A stretch of DNA of 64,000 nt, from NCBI RefSeq assembly GCF_030453725.1, contig NZ_JAKDJU010000002.1, positions 1 to 64,000 of the forward strand, read 5' to 3'. Within the stretch, counting starts at the first letter, position 1; each line of letters starts with the position of its first letter. Positions 19,165 through 28,813 of this stretch are shown here, piece by piece. This DNA comes from Brevibacterium picturae (GTDB lineage: Bacteria > Actinomycetota > Actinomycetes > Actinomycetales > Brevibacteriaceae). The notes under the pieces were generated by a model. The model ran no database searches. It saw nothing but the letters and a program-made list of their open reading frames with translations, and had not been told where the DNA came from. The translations under genes were made by a program, and so were the position numbers.

Positions 19165-19171
19165 GAGCCAA

Positions 19172-19717
19172 ATGAACGATGATGCCACCGAGACGAAACC
19201 CCGTCGGCGCAGAATGCTCGGGATGCTGTTCGGCATAGCAGTGATCGTCCTCGTGGTGGATCAGTTCACCAAACTCCTCGCGGTCAGATTCCTCGAAGGG
19301 CAGGAACCGGTGCCTGTCATCGGCACTCTGGCGGGATTCGACTTCTACCGGAACCCCGGGGCGGCACTGGGGCTCGGTTCCAGCATGACCTGGATCTTCC
19401 CCCTCATCGCAATCGCTGTCTTCGCCGCGATCATCATCCTGTCGAGGAAACTGGGCTCCGTAGCTTGGGCGATCGGGCTCGGTCTGCTGTTGGGCGGACT
19501 GTTCGGCAACCTCGTGGATCGGCTGTTCCGGCAGCCCGGATTTCTGCACGGGGCCGTCGTCGATTTCATCGACCTGTCATTATTCATCTGCAATGTCGCC
19601 GACATTGCGATCTCCGCAGCGGCTGTCACCCTCGTGGTGGCAAGCCTCAAAGGCATCGAACTGGACGGATCGGACTCGAAGCACGCGAGCACGGTCGGAG
19701 AGGACACACATGGCTGA
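19172..19717 (+). CDS. lspA: Lipoprotein signal peptidase II
   Basis: LspA removes signal peptides from prolipoproteins in the membrane. Conserved segments are [29 protein letters not shown] and VVDFIDL...NVADIAI, with the two catalytic aspartates in NLVDR and NVADI. Four membrane helices are predicted. Length is 181 residues from ATG 19172 (184 from ATG 19163); the later start is chosen because a -10 hexamer covers the earlier ATG. The gene overlaps rluD by eight bases. A lipoprotein substrate, the amidase ending at 32785, is also in this window. Confidence 0.93.
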   Translation: MNDDATETKPRRRRMLGMLFGIAVIVLVVDQFTKLLAVRFLEGQEPVPVIGTLAGFDFYRNPGAALGLGSSMTWIFPLIAIAVFAAIIILSRKLGSVAWAIGLGLLLGGLFGNLVDRLFRQPGFLHGAVVDFIDLSLFICNVADIAISAAAVTLVVASLKGIELDGSDSKHASTVGEDTHG

Positions 19718-20633
19718 ACGCTCGATCCTGGTACCTGAGGGCCTTGAAGGTCAGCGGGTGGATTTTGCGCTGTCGAAGCTGCTGGGGCTCTCTCGCACAG
19801 CAGCCGCTGACATCTGCGCAGAAGGGGGCGTGCAGCTGTCGGGACAGGTCGTCGCAAAATCGGACCGTGTCGAATCCGGGCAACGCCTCGACATCATGAT
19901 GCCCGAGCCACAGCGCCCCCTGGAGGTCGTGCCGGACCCGGTCCCCGGGATGACGATCGTCCATGACGAGGAGGCCTTCGTCGTCGTCGACAAACCCGTC
20001 GGCGTCGCAGCACACCCGGCACTCGGGTGGAAGGGACAGACCGTCGTCGGCGGCCTCGCCGCCGCTGGTTTCAGAATCGCCACTTCCGGTGCGCCTGAGC
20101 GGCAGGGGATCGTTCAGCGTCTCGACGTGGGAACCTCTGGACTGATGGTCATCGCGAAGAGCGAGTACGCCTACAGCGTGCTCAAACGTGCCTTCAGGGA
20201 ACGCACCGTGGAGAAGACCTATCACGCTCTCGTCCAGGGGCTGCCCGATCCAGTGCTCGGCACCATCGACGCCCCCATCGCTCGAAACCCGCGTCATGAC
20301 GGACTCTATGCCGTCCACAGTGGGGGCAAGAACGCGATCACCCATTACGAGGTCCTCGAAGCGCACAGGCGAGCATCGCTGGTGGAAGTCCACCTCGAAA
20401 CCGGGCGAACCCACCAGATCCGAGTCCATTTCTCTGCGCTGAAGCGCCCCTGCGTCGGGGATCTTCCCTACGGAGCCGATCCAGCGCTGGCCAAGGATCT
20501 CCGCCTGGAACGTCAGTGGCTGCACGCTGTCAAACTCGGATTCCATCATCCCGACTCGAACAGATGGGTCGAATTTGAGAGCGGGTACCCCGAGGACCTG
20601 CAGTACGCGATCGATCGCGTCCGCACCCCCTGA
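19710..20633 (+). CDS. rluD: RluA-family 23S rRNA pseudouridine synthase (RluD-like)
   Basis: This 307-residue protein has an N-terminal S4 RNA-binding domain ([22 protein letters not shown]) and the RluA catalytic domain. The catalytic aspartate is D139 in QRLDVGTSG, and the C-terminal motif [14 protein letters not shown] is intact. RluD in E. coli makes pseudouridines 1911, 1915 and 1917 in helix 69 of 23S rRNA; the exact sites here are inferred. The ATG is inside the end of lspA, a linkage found in many Gram-positive bacteria. Confidence 0.9.
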   Translation: MAERSILVPEGLEGQRVDFALSKLLGLSRTAAADICAEGGVQLSGQVVAKSDRVESGQRLDIMMPEPQRPLEVVPDPVPGMTIVHDEEAFVVVDKPVGVAAHPALGWKGQTVVGGLAAAGFRIATSGAPERQGIVQRLDVGTSGLMVIAKSEYAYSVLKRAFRERTVEKTYHALVQGLPDPVLGTIDAPIARNPRHDGLYAVHSGGKNAITHYEVLEAHRRASLVEVHLETGRTHQIRVHFSALKRPCVGDLPYGADPALAKDLRLERQWLHAVKLGFHHPDSNRWVEFESGYPEDLQYAIDRVRTP

Positions 20634-20788
20634 TCTCTGCCGGTATGAGCGCGCCCGAACGCATCAGCAGGACATCGGCGAGCGACCGCCCCTCGGACGC
20701 CGAGATGGCAGCGAAGCCCCTGCTTGTCGAGTGCCCAATGGTCTAAGCTGGGGTCGCAACACAGGTCATATCTCAGGGAAGGCTGTCA

Positions 20789-23700
20789 GTGCCGAAAGAC
20801 GATTTCGTCCATCTTCACGTCCATACCGAATACTCGATGTTGGACGGAGCAGCCCGGCTCACGGACCTGATGGCTGCGACCAATGCCTCCGGGATGTCGG
20901 CCATCGCAACCACAGACCACGGGTATCTCTTCGGGGCCTTCGACTTCTGGTCCCAGGCGACCGCTGCCGGCATCAAACCCATCATCGGCGTCGAAGCCTA
21001 TGTCACTCCGGGCACGGATCGGCGTGACAAGACAAGGGTGAAGTGGCGCACGGACGAGTCGCAGAAGCGCGACGACCTCTCAGGTGGTGGCCTCTATACC
21101 CATATGACGCTGCTGTCGCGGAACAACACCGGCATGCGCAATCTATTCAAGGCCTCCTCGCACGCCTCCCTCGACTCCGTCACCGCAAAATGGCCGCGCA
21201 TCGACCAGGAACTGCTTGAGACCTACTCCGACGGTCTGCTCGCCACCACAGGCTGCCCGTCGGGCGAGGTCCAGGTTCGGCTGCGTCTGGGACAGTACGA
21301 AGAGGCCAAGGCCGCCGCGGGCAAATATCGAGAGATCTTCGGCAAAGACAACTACTACGTCGAACTCATGGATCATGGTCTCTCCATCGAGAAGCGAGTG
21401 ACCAAGGACCTGATCCGTCTGTCCAAGGAAATGGACATCCCGTTGGTCGCGACCAACGACCTGCACTACACCCACGAATCCGATGCGAAGGCGCACGAAG
21501 CACTGCTGGCCATCCAGTCGGGCTCGAAGCTCATCGAACCTACCTATGACCAGGGAGGCTCGCGCTTCGCCTTCTCCGGGTCCGGTTACTATCTCAAGTC
21601 GGCAGCGGAGATGCGTGCGCTGTTCTCCGAGTTCCCCGAAGCCTGCGACAACACGCTTGAGATCGCCGAGAAGTGCGAAGTCTCCTTCGACACCTCCGCG
21701 AACTACATGCCGAAGTTCCCGTGTCCTCCTGGCGAGGACGAAACCTCCTGGCTGGTCAAAGAGGTCCAGACGGGGCTCGAATATCGGTATCCGGGAGGAA
21801 TCCCCGACGATGTGCGAAAACAGGCCGACTACGAGCTCGACATCATCATCTCGATGGGCTTTCCCGGTTACTTCCTCGTCGTCGCCGACTTCATCAACTG
21901 GTCCAAGGACAACGGCATCCGGGTGGGCCCCGGGCGTGGCTCGGGTGCCGGTTCAATGGTCGCCTACGCGATGCGCATCACCGACCTCGATCCGCTCAAA
22001 CACGGGCTCTTCTTCGAGCGGTTCCTCAACCCCGACCGCGTCTCCATGCCCGACTTCGACGTCGACTTCGATGATCGTCGCCGCGGCGAGGTCATCGACT
22101 ATGTGACACGGAAATACGGTGACGAACGTGTGGCGATGATCGTCACCTACGGCACGATCAAGACGAAGATGGCGCTCAAGGACTCCGCACGAGTCCTCGG
22201 CAAGCCCTTCTCCATGGGCGAGCGTCTGACCAAAGCCCTGCCGCCGGCCGAGATGGCCAAGGACATTCCGCTGGCCGAGATCGAAGACCCCGAATCGAAG
22301 AGGTACAACGAGGCGGGGGAGTTCAGATCCTTCGTCGACTCGGACACTGAGGCGCGCGAGACCTTTGAGACCGCAAAGGGCATCGAGGGACTGAAACGGC
22401 AGTGGGGCGTCCACGCAGCCGGGGTGATCATGTCCTCCGACCCGATCATCGACGTCATCCCGATCATGCGCCGCTTCCAGGACGGGCAGGTCATCACCCA
22501 GTTCGACTATCCCACGTCGGAGGGCCTGGGACTGATCAAGATGGACTTCCTGGGGCTGCGAAACCTCACGATCATCTCCGACGCAGTGGAGAACATCAAG
22601 TCCAACCGCGACTATGACCTCGACCTCGAGCACCTCGACCTGGAGGACCGGGGCGCCTATGAGCTGCTCTCCCGTGGCGACACACTGGGCGTGTTCCAGC
22701 TCGATGGTGGTGGCCTGCGTGCTCTGCTGCGGCTGATGAAGCCGGACAACTTCGAAGACATCTCGGCGACGATCGCCCTCTACCGTCCGGGGCCGATGGG
22801 CGCCGACTCCCATACGAACTTCGCCCTGCGCAAGAATGGTCAGCAGGAGGTCACTCCGATCCATCCGGAGCTCGAGGAGCCGCTCGAGGACATCCTCGGC
22901 ACGACCTACGGTCTCATCATCTATCAGGAGCAGGTGATGGCGATCGCGCAAAAGGTCGCCGGCTATTCGCTGGGCCAAGCAGATATTCTGCGCCGTGCCA
23001 TGGGCAAGAAGAAGAAGTCCGAGCTGGACAAGCAGCAGGTGGGCTTCTTCGGAGGAATGAAGGAGCGCGGGTTCTCCGAGGCCGCCGCTCAGGCGCTCTG
23101 GGACATCCTGCTGCCCTTCTCCGACTACGCATTCAACAAGGCGCACTCGGCCGCCTACGGCCTCGTGTCCTACTGGACGGCGTTCCTCAAGGCCCACTAC
23201 ACGGCGGAGTACATGGCCGCCCTGCTCACCTCGGTGGGCGACAACAAGGACAAACTGGCCATCTACCTCAACGAGTGCCGACGATTGGGCATCACGGTGC
23301 AGCCGCCCGATGTCAACGACTCCGCTCTGCACTTCACCCCGGTCGGTGAGGACATCCGCTTCGGCATGGGCGCGGTCCGCAACGTCGGTGCCAATGTCGT
23401 CGACGGAATCGTCGAGGCCCGGAATGAGAAGGGCAGCTACACCTCCTTCACGGACTTCCTCGACAAGGTGCCCAGCCACGTATGCAACAAGCGCACGATC
23501 GAATCACTCATCAAGGCCGGCGGCTTCGATTCTTTGGGCCAGACCCGCAGATCACTCGTCGAAGTGCATGAGGAGGCCGTGGATTCGGTCATCGGAGTCA
23601 AACGTCAGGAGGCCAACGGCCAATTCGACCTGTTCGCAGGTCTCGGCGGAGACGATGACGAGCCGAGCTTCTCCGTGGCGATCCCCGAACGGCCCGAATG

Positions 23701-24346
23701 GGAGAAGAAGGAGAAGCTGTCCTTCGAGCGCGACATGATCGGTCTCTACGTCTCCGACCATCCCCTCAACGGTCTCGAAGGCGTCCTGGCGGCCGAGTCG
23801 GAGGCCTCCATCGCCGAGGTGGTGGATCCGGAATCCCACCGGCACGACGGATCGCAGGTCAAGATCTGCGGAATGATCACTCAGGTCACCCGCAAGGTCT
23901 CGAAGAACTCGGGCAAACCCTACGCGATCGTGAACGTTGAGGACCTCAATGCCGAAGTGGAGGTCATGTTCTTCGGTGACACCTACGAACCCGTGGCGAG
24001 CCTGCTGGCCACCGACCTCGTCATCTCGCTGACCGGTCGGATCCGTCATTCCGACGACAGACCGACGTCGATGATGGCGATGTCGATGACGATCCCCGAT
24101 GTCACGGATCCGAAGGACCGGCCCCTCAATCTCCTGCTCCCGATGGAGAAGGCGACGGAGGAGATGGCGTCGAAGCTGCTGCGGGTCCTCGAATCGCACA
24201 AGGGGCAGACCGATGTGCACCTGGTCCTCTCACAGCCGGGCAGGCAGACGGTGATGCGGCTGGATCGTGCCATCCGAGTCGACCCGAATCCGAGTCTCTA
24301 CGGTGACCTCAAAGCACTGTTGGGCTCTCGCTGTCTGACCGCCTGA
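20789..24346 (+). CDS. dnaE: DNA polymerase III alpha subunit DnaE
   Basis: This is the replicative polymerase, 1185 residues, close to the usual length for DnaE1. An N-terminal PHP domain begins FVHLHVHTEYSMLDG; the polymerase active-site aspartates are D424 and D426 in PDFDVDF and D586 in KMDFLGL. QFDLF at 945-949 is a good match to the beta-clamp-binding motif and is followed by an acidic stretch. An OB domain (VKICGMITQVTRKV) lies near the C-terminus. The start is GTG 20789 after AGGGAAGG; a possible -10 TAAGCT lies near 20745. Confidence 0.96.
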   Translation: MPKDDFVHLHVHTEYSMLDGAARLTDLMAATNASGMSAIATTDHGYLFGAFDFWSQATAAGIKPIIGVEAYVTPGTDRRDKTRVKWRTDESQKRDDLSGGGLYTHMTLLSRNNTGMRNLFKASSHASLDSVTAKWPRIDQELLETYSDGLLATTGCPSGEVQVRLRLGQYEEAKAAAGKYREIFGKDNYYVELMDHGLSIEKRVTKDLIRLSKEMDIPLVATNDLHYTHESDAKAHEALLAIQSGSKLIEPTYDQGGSRFAFSGSGYYLKSAAEMRALFSEFPEACDNTLEIAEKCEVSFDTSANYMPKFPCPPGEDETSWLVKEVQTGLEYRYPGGIPDDVRKQADYELDIIISMGFPGYFLVVADFINWSKDNGIRVGPGRGSGAGSMVAYAMRITDLDPLKHGLFFERFLNPDRVSMPDFDVDFDDRRRGEVIDYVTRKYGDERVAMIVTYGTIKTKMALKDSARVLGKPFSMGERLTKALPPAEMAKDIPLAEIEDPESKRYNEAGEFRSFVDSDTEARETFETAKGIEGLKRQWGVHAAGVIMSSDPIIDVIPIMRRFQDGQVITQFDYPTSEGLGLIKMDFLGLRNLTIISDAVENIKSNRDYDLDLEHLDLEDRGAYELLSRGDTLGVFQLDGGGLRALLRLMKPDNFEDISATIALYRPGPMGADSHTNFALRKNGQQEVTPIHPELEEPLEDILGTTYGLIIYQEQVMAIAQKVAGYSLGQADILRRAMGKKKKSELDKQQVGFFGGMKERGFSEAAAQALWDILLPFSDYAFNKAHSAAYGLVSYWTAFLKAHYTAEYMAALLTSVGDNKDKLAIYLNECRRLGITVQPPDVNDSALHFTPVGEDIRFGMGAVRNVGANVVDGIVEARNEKGSYTSFTDFLDKVPSHVCNKRTIESLIKAGGFDSLGQTRRSLVEVHEEAVDSVIGVKRQEANGQFDLFAGLGGDDDEPSFSVAIPERPEWEKKEKLSFERDMIGLYVSDHPLNGLEGVLAAESEASIAEVVDPESHRHDGSQVKICGMITQVTRKVSKNSGKPYAIVNVEDLNAEVEVMFFGDTYEPVASLLATDLVISLTGRIRHSDDRPTSMMAMSMTIPDVTDPKDRPLNLLLPMEKATEEMASKLLRVLESHKGQTDVHLVLSQPGRQTVMRLDRAIRVDPNPSLYGDLKALLGSRCLTA

Positions 24347-24402
24347 GGCACTGTCCGACTGCCTGATCCGGAGGCAGGGCGAATCGGTGAAGGGACGGGG
24401 AC

Positions 24403-24408
24403 TAGAAT
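24403..24408 (+). promoter_or_regulatory. hisD -10 element, predicted leaderless start
   Basis: TAGAAT at 24403-24408 overlaps an ATG at 24407. GTG 24416 lies seven bases downstream, where a transcript would start, so the gene is predicted to be leaderless. Confidence 0.45.
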
Positions 24409-24415
24409 GGTGCGA

Positions 24416-25717
24416 GTGAACATTCTGGACTTCCGCGGCGAGCGACTGACCAAGAGATTCCTCAAGCAGAGACTGCCCCGTGCCGCCGAGACGCATGCCG
24501 ATATCGAACGACGAGTGGCTGGGCTGCTGAGCGAGGTGCAGTCCGGGGGCACTCGTGCCGTGAAGGAGTTCACAGCGAGATTCGACTCCGTGGAGCTCGA
24601 GACGCTGCGGGTTCCGGTCTCCGAGCTGAAGCGCGCCGAGGCCGAGCTGGACCCTGCCGTCAAAGCGGCACTGGTCGAATCGATCTCCCGCGCCAGGAAG
24701 GTCGCCCACGATCAGCGCCCCGACGATGTCCGCACCGAACTGTCCTCCGGGGCTCATGTGACGACACGTCACCTGCCGATCGAACGCGTCGGTCTCTATG
24801 TGCCCGGCGGGCTGGCCGTCTATCCCTCGACCGTGGTGATGAATGTCGTGCCGGCACAGGCCGCGGGCTCTGCCTCGTTGGCGATCGCCAGTCCGCCCCA
24901 GAGCAACGGGCTGCCCCACCCCACGGTCCTCGCCACTGCTCACATCCTCGGCGTCGATGAGGTCTGGGCCATGGGCGGTGCTCAGGCCATCGGTGCTCTT
25001 GCCTACGGCCTCGACGATGACGAGGAGCTGGCACCTGTCGACCTGATCACAGGTCCGGGCAACGCCTACGTCGCTGCCGCGAAATCGCTCATGCGAACCC
25101 AGGTGGGCATCGACGCCGTCGCCGGACCCACTGAAATCATCATTCTGGCCGATTCGACGGCGGATCCGGCGTTCGTCGCCGCCGATCTCATCAGCCAAGC
25201 AGAACACGACGAACTCGCAGCCTCCGTTCTCGTCACAGACTCGACCGATCTGTCCGCACGTGTGCGGGAGGAGCTTCTCGCCCAGGTTCCTGCCGCAGTC
25301 CACCACGAGCGGATCGACACCGCACTGTCGGGTCAGCAGTCGGCCATCGTCCTCGTCGACGATCTGGCCTCGGGCATCGACGTCGTCAACGGGTACGCCG
25401 GAGAACATGTCGAGGTCCACACCGCCGAGGCTCATGCGGTTGCCGCACGGATCACCAACGGGGGAGCGGTGTTCGTCGGTGACTGGGCACCGGTGTCGCT
25501 GGGCGACTACTGCGCAGGATCGAACCACGTCCTGCCCACGATGGGAACTGCCGCCCACGGCTCCGGCCTCGGAGTGCACTCATTCATCAAGGTCAGCCAG
25601 GTCATCGATTATGACCGTTCGGCGCTGGCCGAGGTTGCCGACCACATCGAGGTGCTGGCCGACAGCGAAGCGCTGCCCGCTCACGGTCGGGCCGTGAGCA
25701 TCCGGTTCGAGGAGTAG
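24416..25717 (+). CDS. hisD: Histidinol dehydrogenase
   Basis: HisD catalyses the last two oxidations of histidine synthesis (histidinol to histidine) with NAD and zinc. Family motifs are [39 protein letters not shown] (zinc and catalytic region) and [14 protein letters not shown] 24416 gives [11 protein letters not shown], which aligns with the usual start of HisD; ATG 24407 would add three residues. Only hisD of the his genes is here, so the pathway is split. nrdR follows after two bases. Confidence 0.95.
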   Translation: MNILDFRGERLTKRFLKQRLPRAAETHADIERRVAGLLSEVQSGGTRAVKEFTARFDSVELETLRVPVSELKRAEAELDPAVKAALVESISRARKVAHDQRPDDVRTELSSGAHVTTRHLPIERVGLYVPGGLAVYPSTVVMNVVPAQAAGSASLAIASPPQSNGLPHPTVLATAHILGVDEVWAMGGAQAIGALAYGLDDDEELAPVDLITGPGNAYVAAAKSLMRTQVGIDAVAGPTEIIILADSTADPAFVAADLISQAEHDELAASVLVTDSTDLSARVREELLAQVPAAVHHERIDTALSGQQSAIVLVDDLASGIDVVNGYAGEHVEVHTAEAHAVAARITNGGAVFVGDWAPVSLGDYCAGSNHVLPTMGTAAHGSGLGVHSFIKVSQVIDYDRSALAEVADHIEVLADSEALPAHGRAVSIRFEE

Positions 25718-25719
25718 AG

Positions 25720-26217
25720 ATGCGTTGTCCATTCTGTCGTGAATCAGATTCCCGAGTCGTCGATTCACGGACCAGCGAAGATGGTGCCGCGATCCGTCGC
25801 AGGCGTCAGTGCCGACATTGCGGACGCCGCTTCACGACCATGGAGGCGACCAGCCTCTCCGTGATCAAGCGCTCGGGCGTGACGGAGGAGTTCTCACGTC
25901 AGAAGATCATGTCCGGTGTGCGCAAGGCGTGTCAGGGGCGACCGGTCAATGACGACGATCTGGCGAAGCTGGCGCAGAAGGTCGAAGAGGACATTCGCTC
26001 CAAAGGGATCGCCGAGATCGACGCCGACGAGGTGGGACTGAGCATCCTTGATCCCCTGCGCGAACTCGACCAGGTCGCCTACCTGCGGTTCGCCAGCGTC
26101 TACCAGGGATTCGACTCACTCGAAGACTTCGAAGCGGCGATCGACTCACTGCGTGCCGATGCGGCTCTGAAATCGGGAGATGCCAGGCAGGCGATGCCCG
26201 AAGATTTCCAAGCCTGA
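25720..26217 (+). CDS. nrdR: Ribonucleotide reductase repressor NrdR
   Basis: NrdR represses nrd operons when dATP is bound. The 165-residue protein has a zinc ribbon with C3, C6, C31 and C34 and an ATP-cone domain ([25 protein letters not shown]). ATG 25720 is two bases after the hisD stop, so the two genes are likely co-transcribed. No NrdR box was seen in this window, so its targets lie elsewhere. Confidence 0.95.
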   Translation: MRCPFCRESDSRVVDSRTSEDGAAIRRRRQCRHCGRRFTTMEATSLSVIKRSGVTEEFSRQKIMSGVRKACQGRPVNDDDLAKLAQKVEEDIRSKGIAEIDADEVGLSILDPLRELDQVAYLRFASVYQGFDSLEDFEAAIDSLRADAALKSGDARQAMPEDFQA

Positions 26218-26278
26218 GAAAATCACCCCCAGAAATCTGTGAGCGGAGTAGTCCAGCACACCGATTCTTGTGTAACAT

Positions 26279-26355
26279 TGACAGTGCGCGCTTCGGCGCG
26301 CGGCCGCTTGCGGTTCGGAGGGGAAGCCGAACCGTCAAGCGGCCCTTTACTGTCA
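26279..26355 (+). ncRNA. Candidate structured RNA, three-way junction after nrdR
   Basis: Three helices abut exactly. P1 is TGACAGT (26279-26285) with ACTGTCA (26349-26355). P2 is GCGCGC-TTCG-GCGCGC (26286-26301), a UUCG tetraloop hairpin. P3 is GGCCGCTTG+CGGTTCGG (26302-26318) with CCGAACCG+T+CAAGCGGCC (26327-26344), 17 bp with one bulge and loop AGGGGAAG. It lies between two convergent genes. It could be an untranslated RNA, a terminator of nrdR, or both. A possible -10, TAACAT, is at 26273-26278. Confidence 0.45.
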
Positions 26356-26431
26356 TCGCTCGGGCAGATGAGTATGCACTCCTGGGCAGCAGATCCGGCG
26401 GACTTCGCAGACGAGTCCGCGCAGAGTCAAA

Positions 26432-26469
26432 CACAGGGCGCATCGGAGATGACTCCGATGCGCCCTGTG
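26432..26469. terminator. Bidirectional terminator between nrdR and helD
   Basis: A perfect 17-bp stem pairs 26432-26448 with 26453-26469 around a four-base loop ATGA. It sits between convergent genes and could stop transcription from both sides. Confidence 0.8.
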
Positions 26470-26516
26470 CTCTGCGTCCGTTCAGATGTGCTGAACGCGC
26501 GGGAGGCCGCGCTGAT

Positions 26517-28727
26517 TCAGCCGGCGATGAGCTCTGCCAGTTCGGTCGGCGCGGCGGCCAGGATCCGCAGCCGATCCGTCGTTCGCGTCAGCGACACGTA
26601 GAGCGCGCCGACCCCATCCTCGTGATTCTCGGGTGCGATCAGTCCGGGTTCGACGATGACGACTGAATCGAATTCGAGTCCCTTCGCCTGCTGCGGAGTG
26701 ATGACTGCGATCTGATGGTCGAGGCCGGTGACCGAACGGCCGATGTCGAAGTCGGCGAGCACCTCGGCGACGGAATCGATGAGGCCGAGGGGCGCGATCA
26801 CGGCGATCTTGCCGCCGCCCACGGATTCGACCTCGTCCTTCACAGTGGGAACAAGAGCACTGATCGCCTCCTGCGCCGAGGTGAACGATTCCATCCGCGG
26901 ATCGGGGCCGCCCTGCCGGACGGATTCGACGAGTTCGAGCTGCGGGAAATGACGATGCAGGTAACGGTTGGCCAGATCCATCACCGACTGCGGCGTTCGG
27001 TAGGAGACTGTGAGCTCCTGGAGGGCGTAGCGATCTCCCACGAATTCGGACAGAATGGAATGCCAGGTCCGGGTGTTGTCCACATGCGAGGACTGGGCCA
27101 GGTCTCCCACCACCGTGGCGGACTTCGAGGGAACCCGGCGGAAGAGCACGCGCCACTGCATGGGGGAGAGCTCCTGAGCCTCGTCGACGACGAGATGGCC
27201 GTAGGTCCACTCGCGGTCGTCAAGCGCCCTCTCCGCCAGCGTGATCGTCGGACCTTCCTCCTCCCACCTGGCGGCCAGGGTCTCCGCGTCGATGAGGGAC
27301 GAAGTGTCCGTCATCTCGAGGACCGCTTCGGCGTACTCCCGAGCGGACTCGTCGCGCGCAGCGGACTGCTGCGGACTGCTGCCGAGCAGCTCCGCGAGCT
27401 CGTCGAGGAGGGGAACGTCGGAAATGGTGAGCTCGGCATCGGCCGGGCGGAGCAGCATCTCCTGATCCGCGGGTGAGAGCAGGTGTCCGGCAGCGGCCTG
27501 CAGTTTGTGGGGTTTGGTCAGCAGCGCACGCAGCGCCGCAGCAGGACTGATCGGGAACCAGGCGAGGTTGAGAGCGCGACGCACATCCACGCTCGAGCGC
27601 AGCTCCTCCATCAGCTCCGGCAGTCTTTCCCCAGCACCGTCGAGGCCCATCTCCCGTGCCAGATCCTCCGCGAGGGTCTTGAGCAGTCCGGAGACGAACC
27701 CGTTCCGGGCAGCGTTGTGAGCATCTCCGGTGCGGCGTGCTCGATCGCGCGCTCCACGCACGTCGCGGCGGCGCAGCCAGATGGTGTGCGAGCCGACACG
27801 CAGCTCTACGTCCTGGTCCGGGACCCGCTCGTAGTTGGCGATGTGATTCTTCAGCACCGCCGCCATCTCTGTCCGACCCTTGATCACCGCCACGTTCGTG
27901 TCATCACTGACCTCGGTGTCGAGCCCGGGGTAGAGCTGTCCGGGCGTGAGCAGAAGCGCACCGGTCTCGCCGAGGCTGGGCAGAACCTTCTCGATGTACT
28001 TGAGGAACACGGGGGAGGGCCCGACGAGCAGCACACCCGATTTGGCGATGCGCTCCCGGTGGCGATAGAGGAGGAAGGCCGCGCGGTGGAGCGCCACCGC
28101 CGTCTTTCCTGTACCCGGTCCGCCTTGGACCACGAGCACACCCTGGAGCGGCTGGCGGATGATGGCATCCTGCTCGGCCTGGATGGTCGCGACGATATCG
28201 CCCATCCGCCCGGTGCGGTGGTTGGTCAGGGCCGCGATCAGCGCCCCCTCGCCCTGCAGATTCGACCGCTGCGCATCGTCGAGAGCTTCGATGTCGAGCA
28301 CATCGTCCTCGAGGTCTGTGACAGCGCGGTTCTTCGTCACCAGATGGCGACGCCGCACGACTCCCGCCGGACTGGCAGCAGTCGACTGATAGAACCGTTC
28401 CGAGGCCGGTGCCCGCCAGTCGATGAGGATCTGCTGACGGTCGGCATCGGTGAGTCCGATCCGTCCGATGTAGCTGGGCTCCGCGTCTGATTTGAAGTCG
28501 AGCCGGCCGAAGCACAGGCCGTCTTCGGCACTGTTGAGCCGTATCAGCTGGTCCTCATACAGAGTCGCGAACGCATCCCGCTCACTGCGGTGCTGGTGAT
28601 TGCCGCCGACTTCGGAGATCCTCACCGTGCTCAGTCGGGCCGTCGCCTCATCCCGCAATTCGTCGAGTCGTGCATAGAGCTCGTCAAGCTTGTCCTGCTC
28701 GACGCGTATTTCTGAAGTCTCGGTCAT
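26517..28727 (-). CDS. helD: HelD/HelR-type UvrD-family ATPase (RNA polymerase recycling)
   Basis: This 736-residue superfamily 1 ATPase has an N-terminal coiled coil (about 8-40), the Walker A motif GGPGTGKTA and a Walker B-like segment LVVDEAQELSPMQW; the C-terminal helicase part contains VIVEPGLIAPENH and YVSLTRTTDRLRIL. The length and N-terminal architecture match class II HelD of Mycobacterium and Streptomyces, which bind RNA polymerase, release it from DNA and can give rifampicin tolerance. The assignment rests on these features; a generic UvrD-like helicase is the alternative. It follows the spermidine-synthase-like gene in the same direction. Confidence 0.78.
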   Translation of the reverse strand: MTETSEIRVEQDKLDELYARLDELRDEATARLSTVRISEVGGNHQHRSERDAFATLYEDQLIRLNSAEDGLCFGRLDFKSDAEPSYIGRIGLTDADRQQILIDWRAPASERFYQSTAASPAGVVRRRHLVTKNRAVTDLEDDVLDIEALDDAQRSNLQGEGALIAALTNHRTGRMGDIVATIQAEQDAIIRQPLQGVLVVQGGPGTGKTAVALHRAAFLLYRHRERIAKSGVLLVGPSPVFLKYIEKVLPSLGETGALLLTPGQLYPGLDTEVSDDTNVAVIKGRTEMAAVLKNHIANYERVPDQDVELRVGSHTIWLRRRDVRGARDRARRTGDAHNAARNGFVSGLLKTLAEDLAREMGLDGAGERLPELMEELRSSVDVRRALNLAWFPISPAAALRALLTKPHKLQAAAGHLLSPADQEMLLRPADAELTISDVPLLDELAELLGSSPQQSAARDESAREYAEAVLEMTDTSSLIDAETLAARWEEEGPTITLAERALDDREWTYGHLVVDEAQELSPMQWRVLFRRVPSKSATVVGDLAQSSHVDNTRTWHSILSEFVGDRYALQELTVSYRTPQSVMDLANRYLHRHFPQLELVESVRQGGPDPRMESFTSAQEAISALVPTVKDEVESVGGGKIAVIAPLGLIDSVAEVLADFDIGRSVTGLDHQIAVITPQQAKGLEFDSVVIVEPGLIAPENHEDGVGALYVSLTRTTDRLRILAAAPTELAELIAG

Positions 28728-28740
28728 CTCACCTTCCCAA

Positions 28741-28760
28741 TCGGCATTCCATTATGCCGA
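28741..28760 (-). promoter_or_regulatory. Inverted repeat at helD promoter
   Basis: TCGGCAT (28741-28747), six bases, ATGCCGA (28754-28760) is a perfect 7-6-7 palindrome 13 bases before the helD start. On the minus strand it contains CATAAT, a five-of-six match to the -10 consensus. It could be a repressor operator. It does not look like the rifampicin-associated element described upstream of other helR genes. Confidence 0.45.
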
Positions 28761-28813
28761 ACTTTTCCCACCGGGAGTAGTTGGAAGCAATGATTCATGC
28801 CTGGTGTGTTCCG

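Noticed and set aside
21953..23479. 508-codon open frame on the minus strand
   Set aside because: Antisense to the well-supported dnaE; composition typical of a shadow frame.
26279..26355. tRNA
   Set aside because: There is no anticodon arm, T-arm consensus or acceptor geometry; helix lengths do not fit a tRNA.
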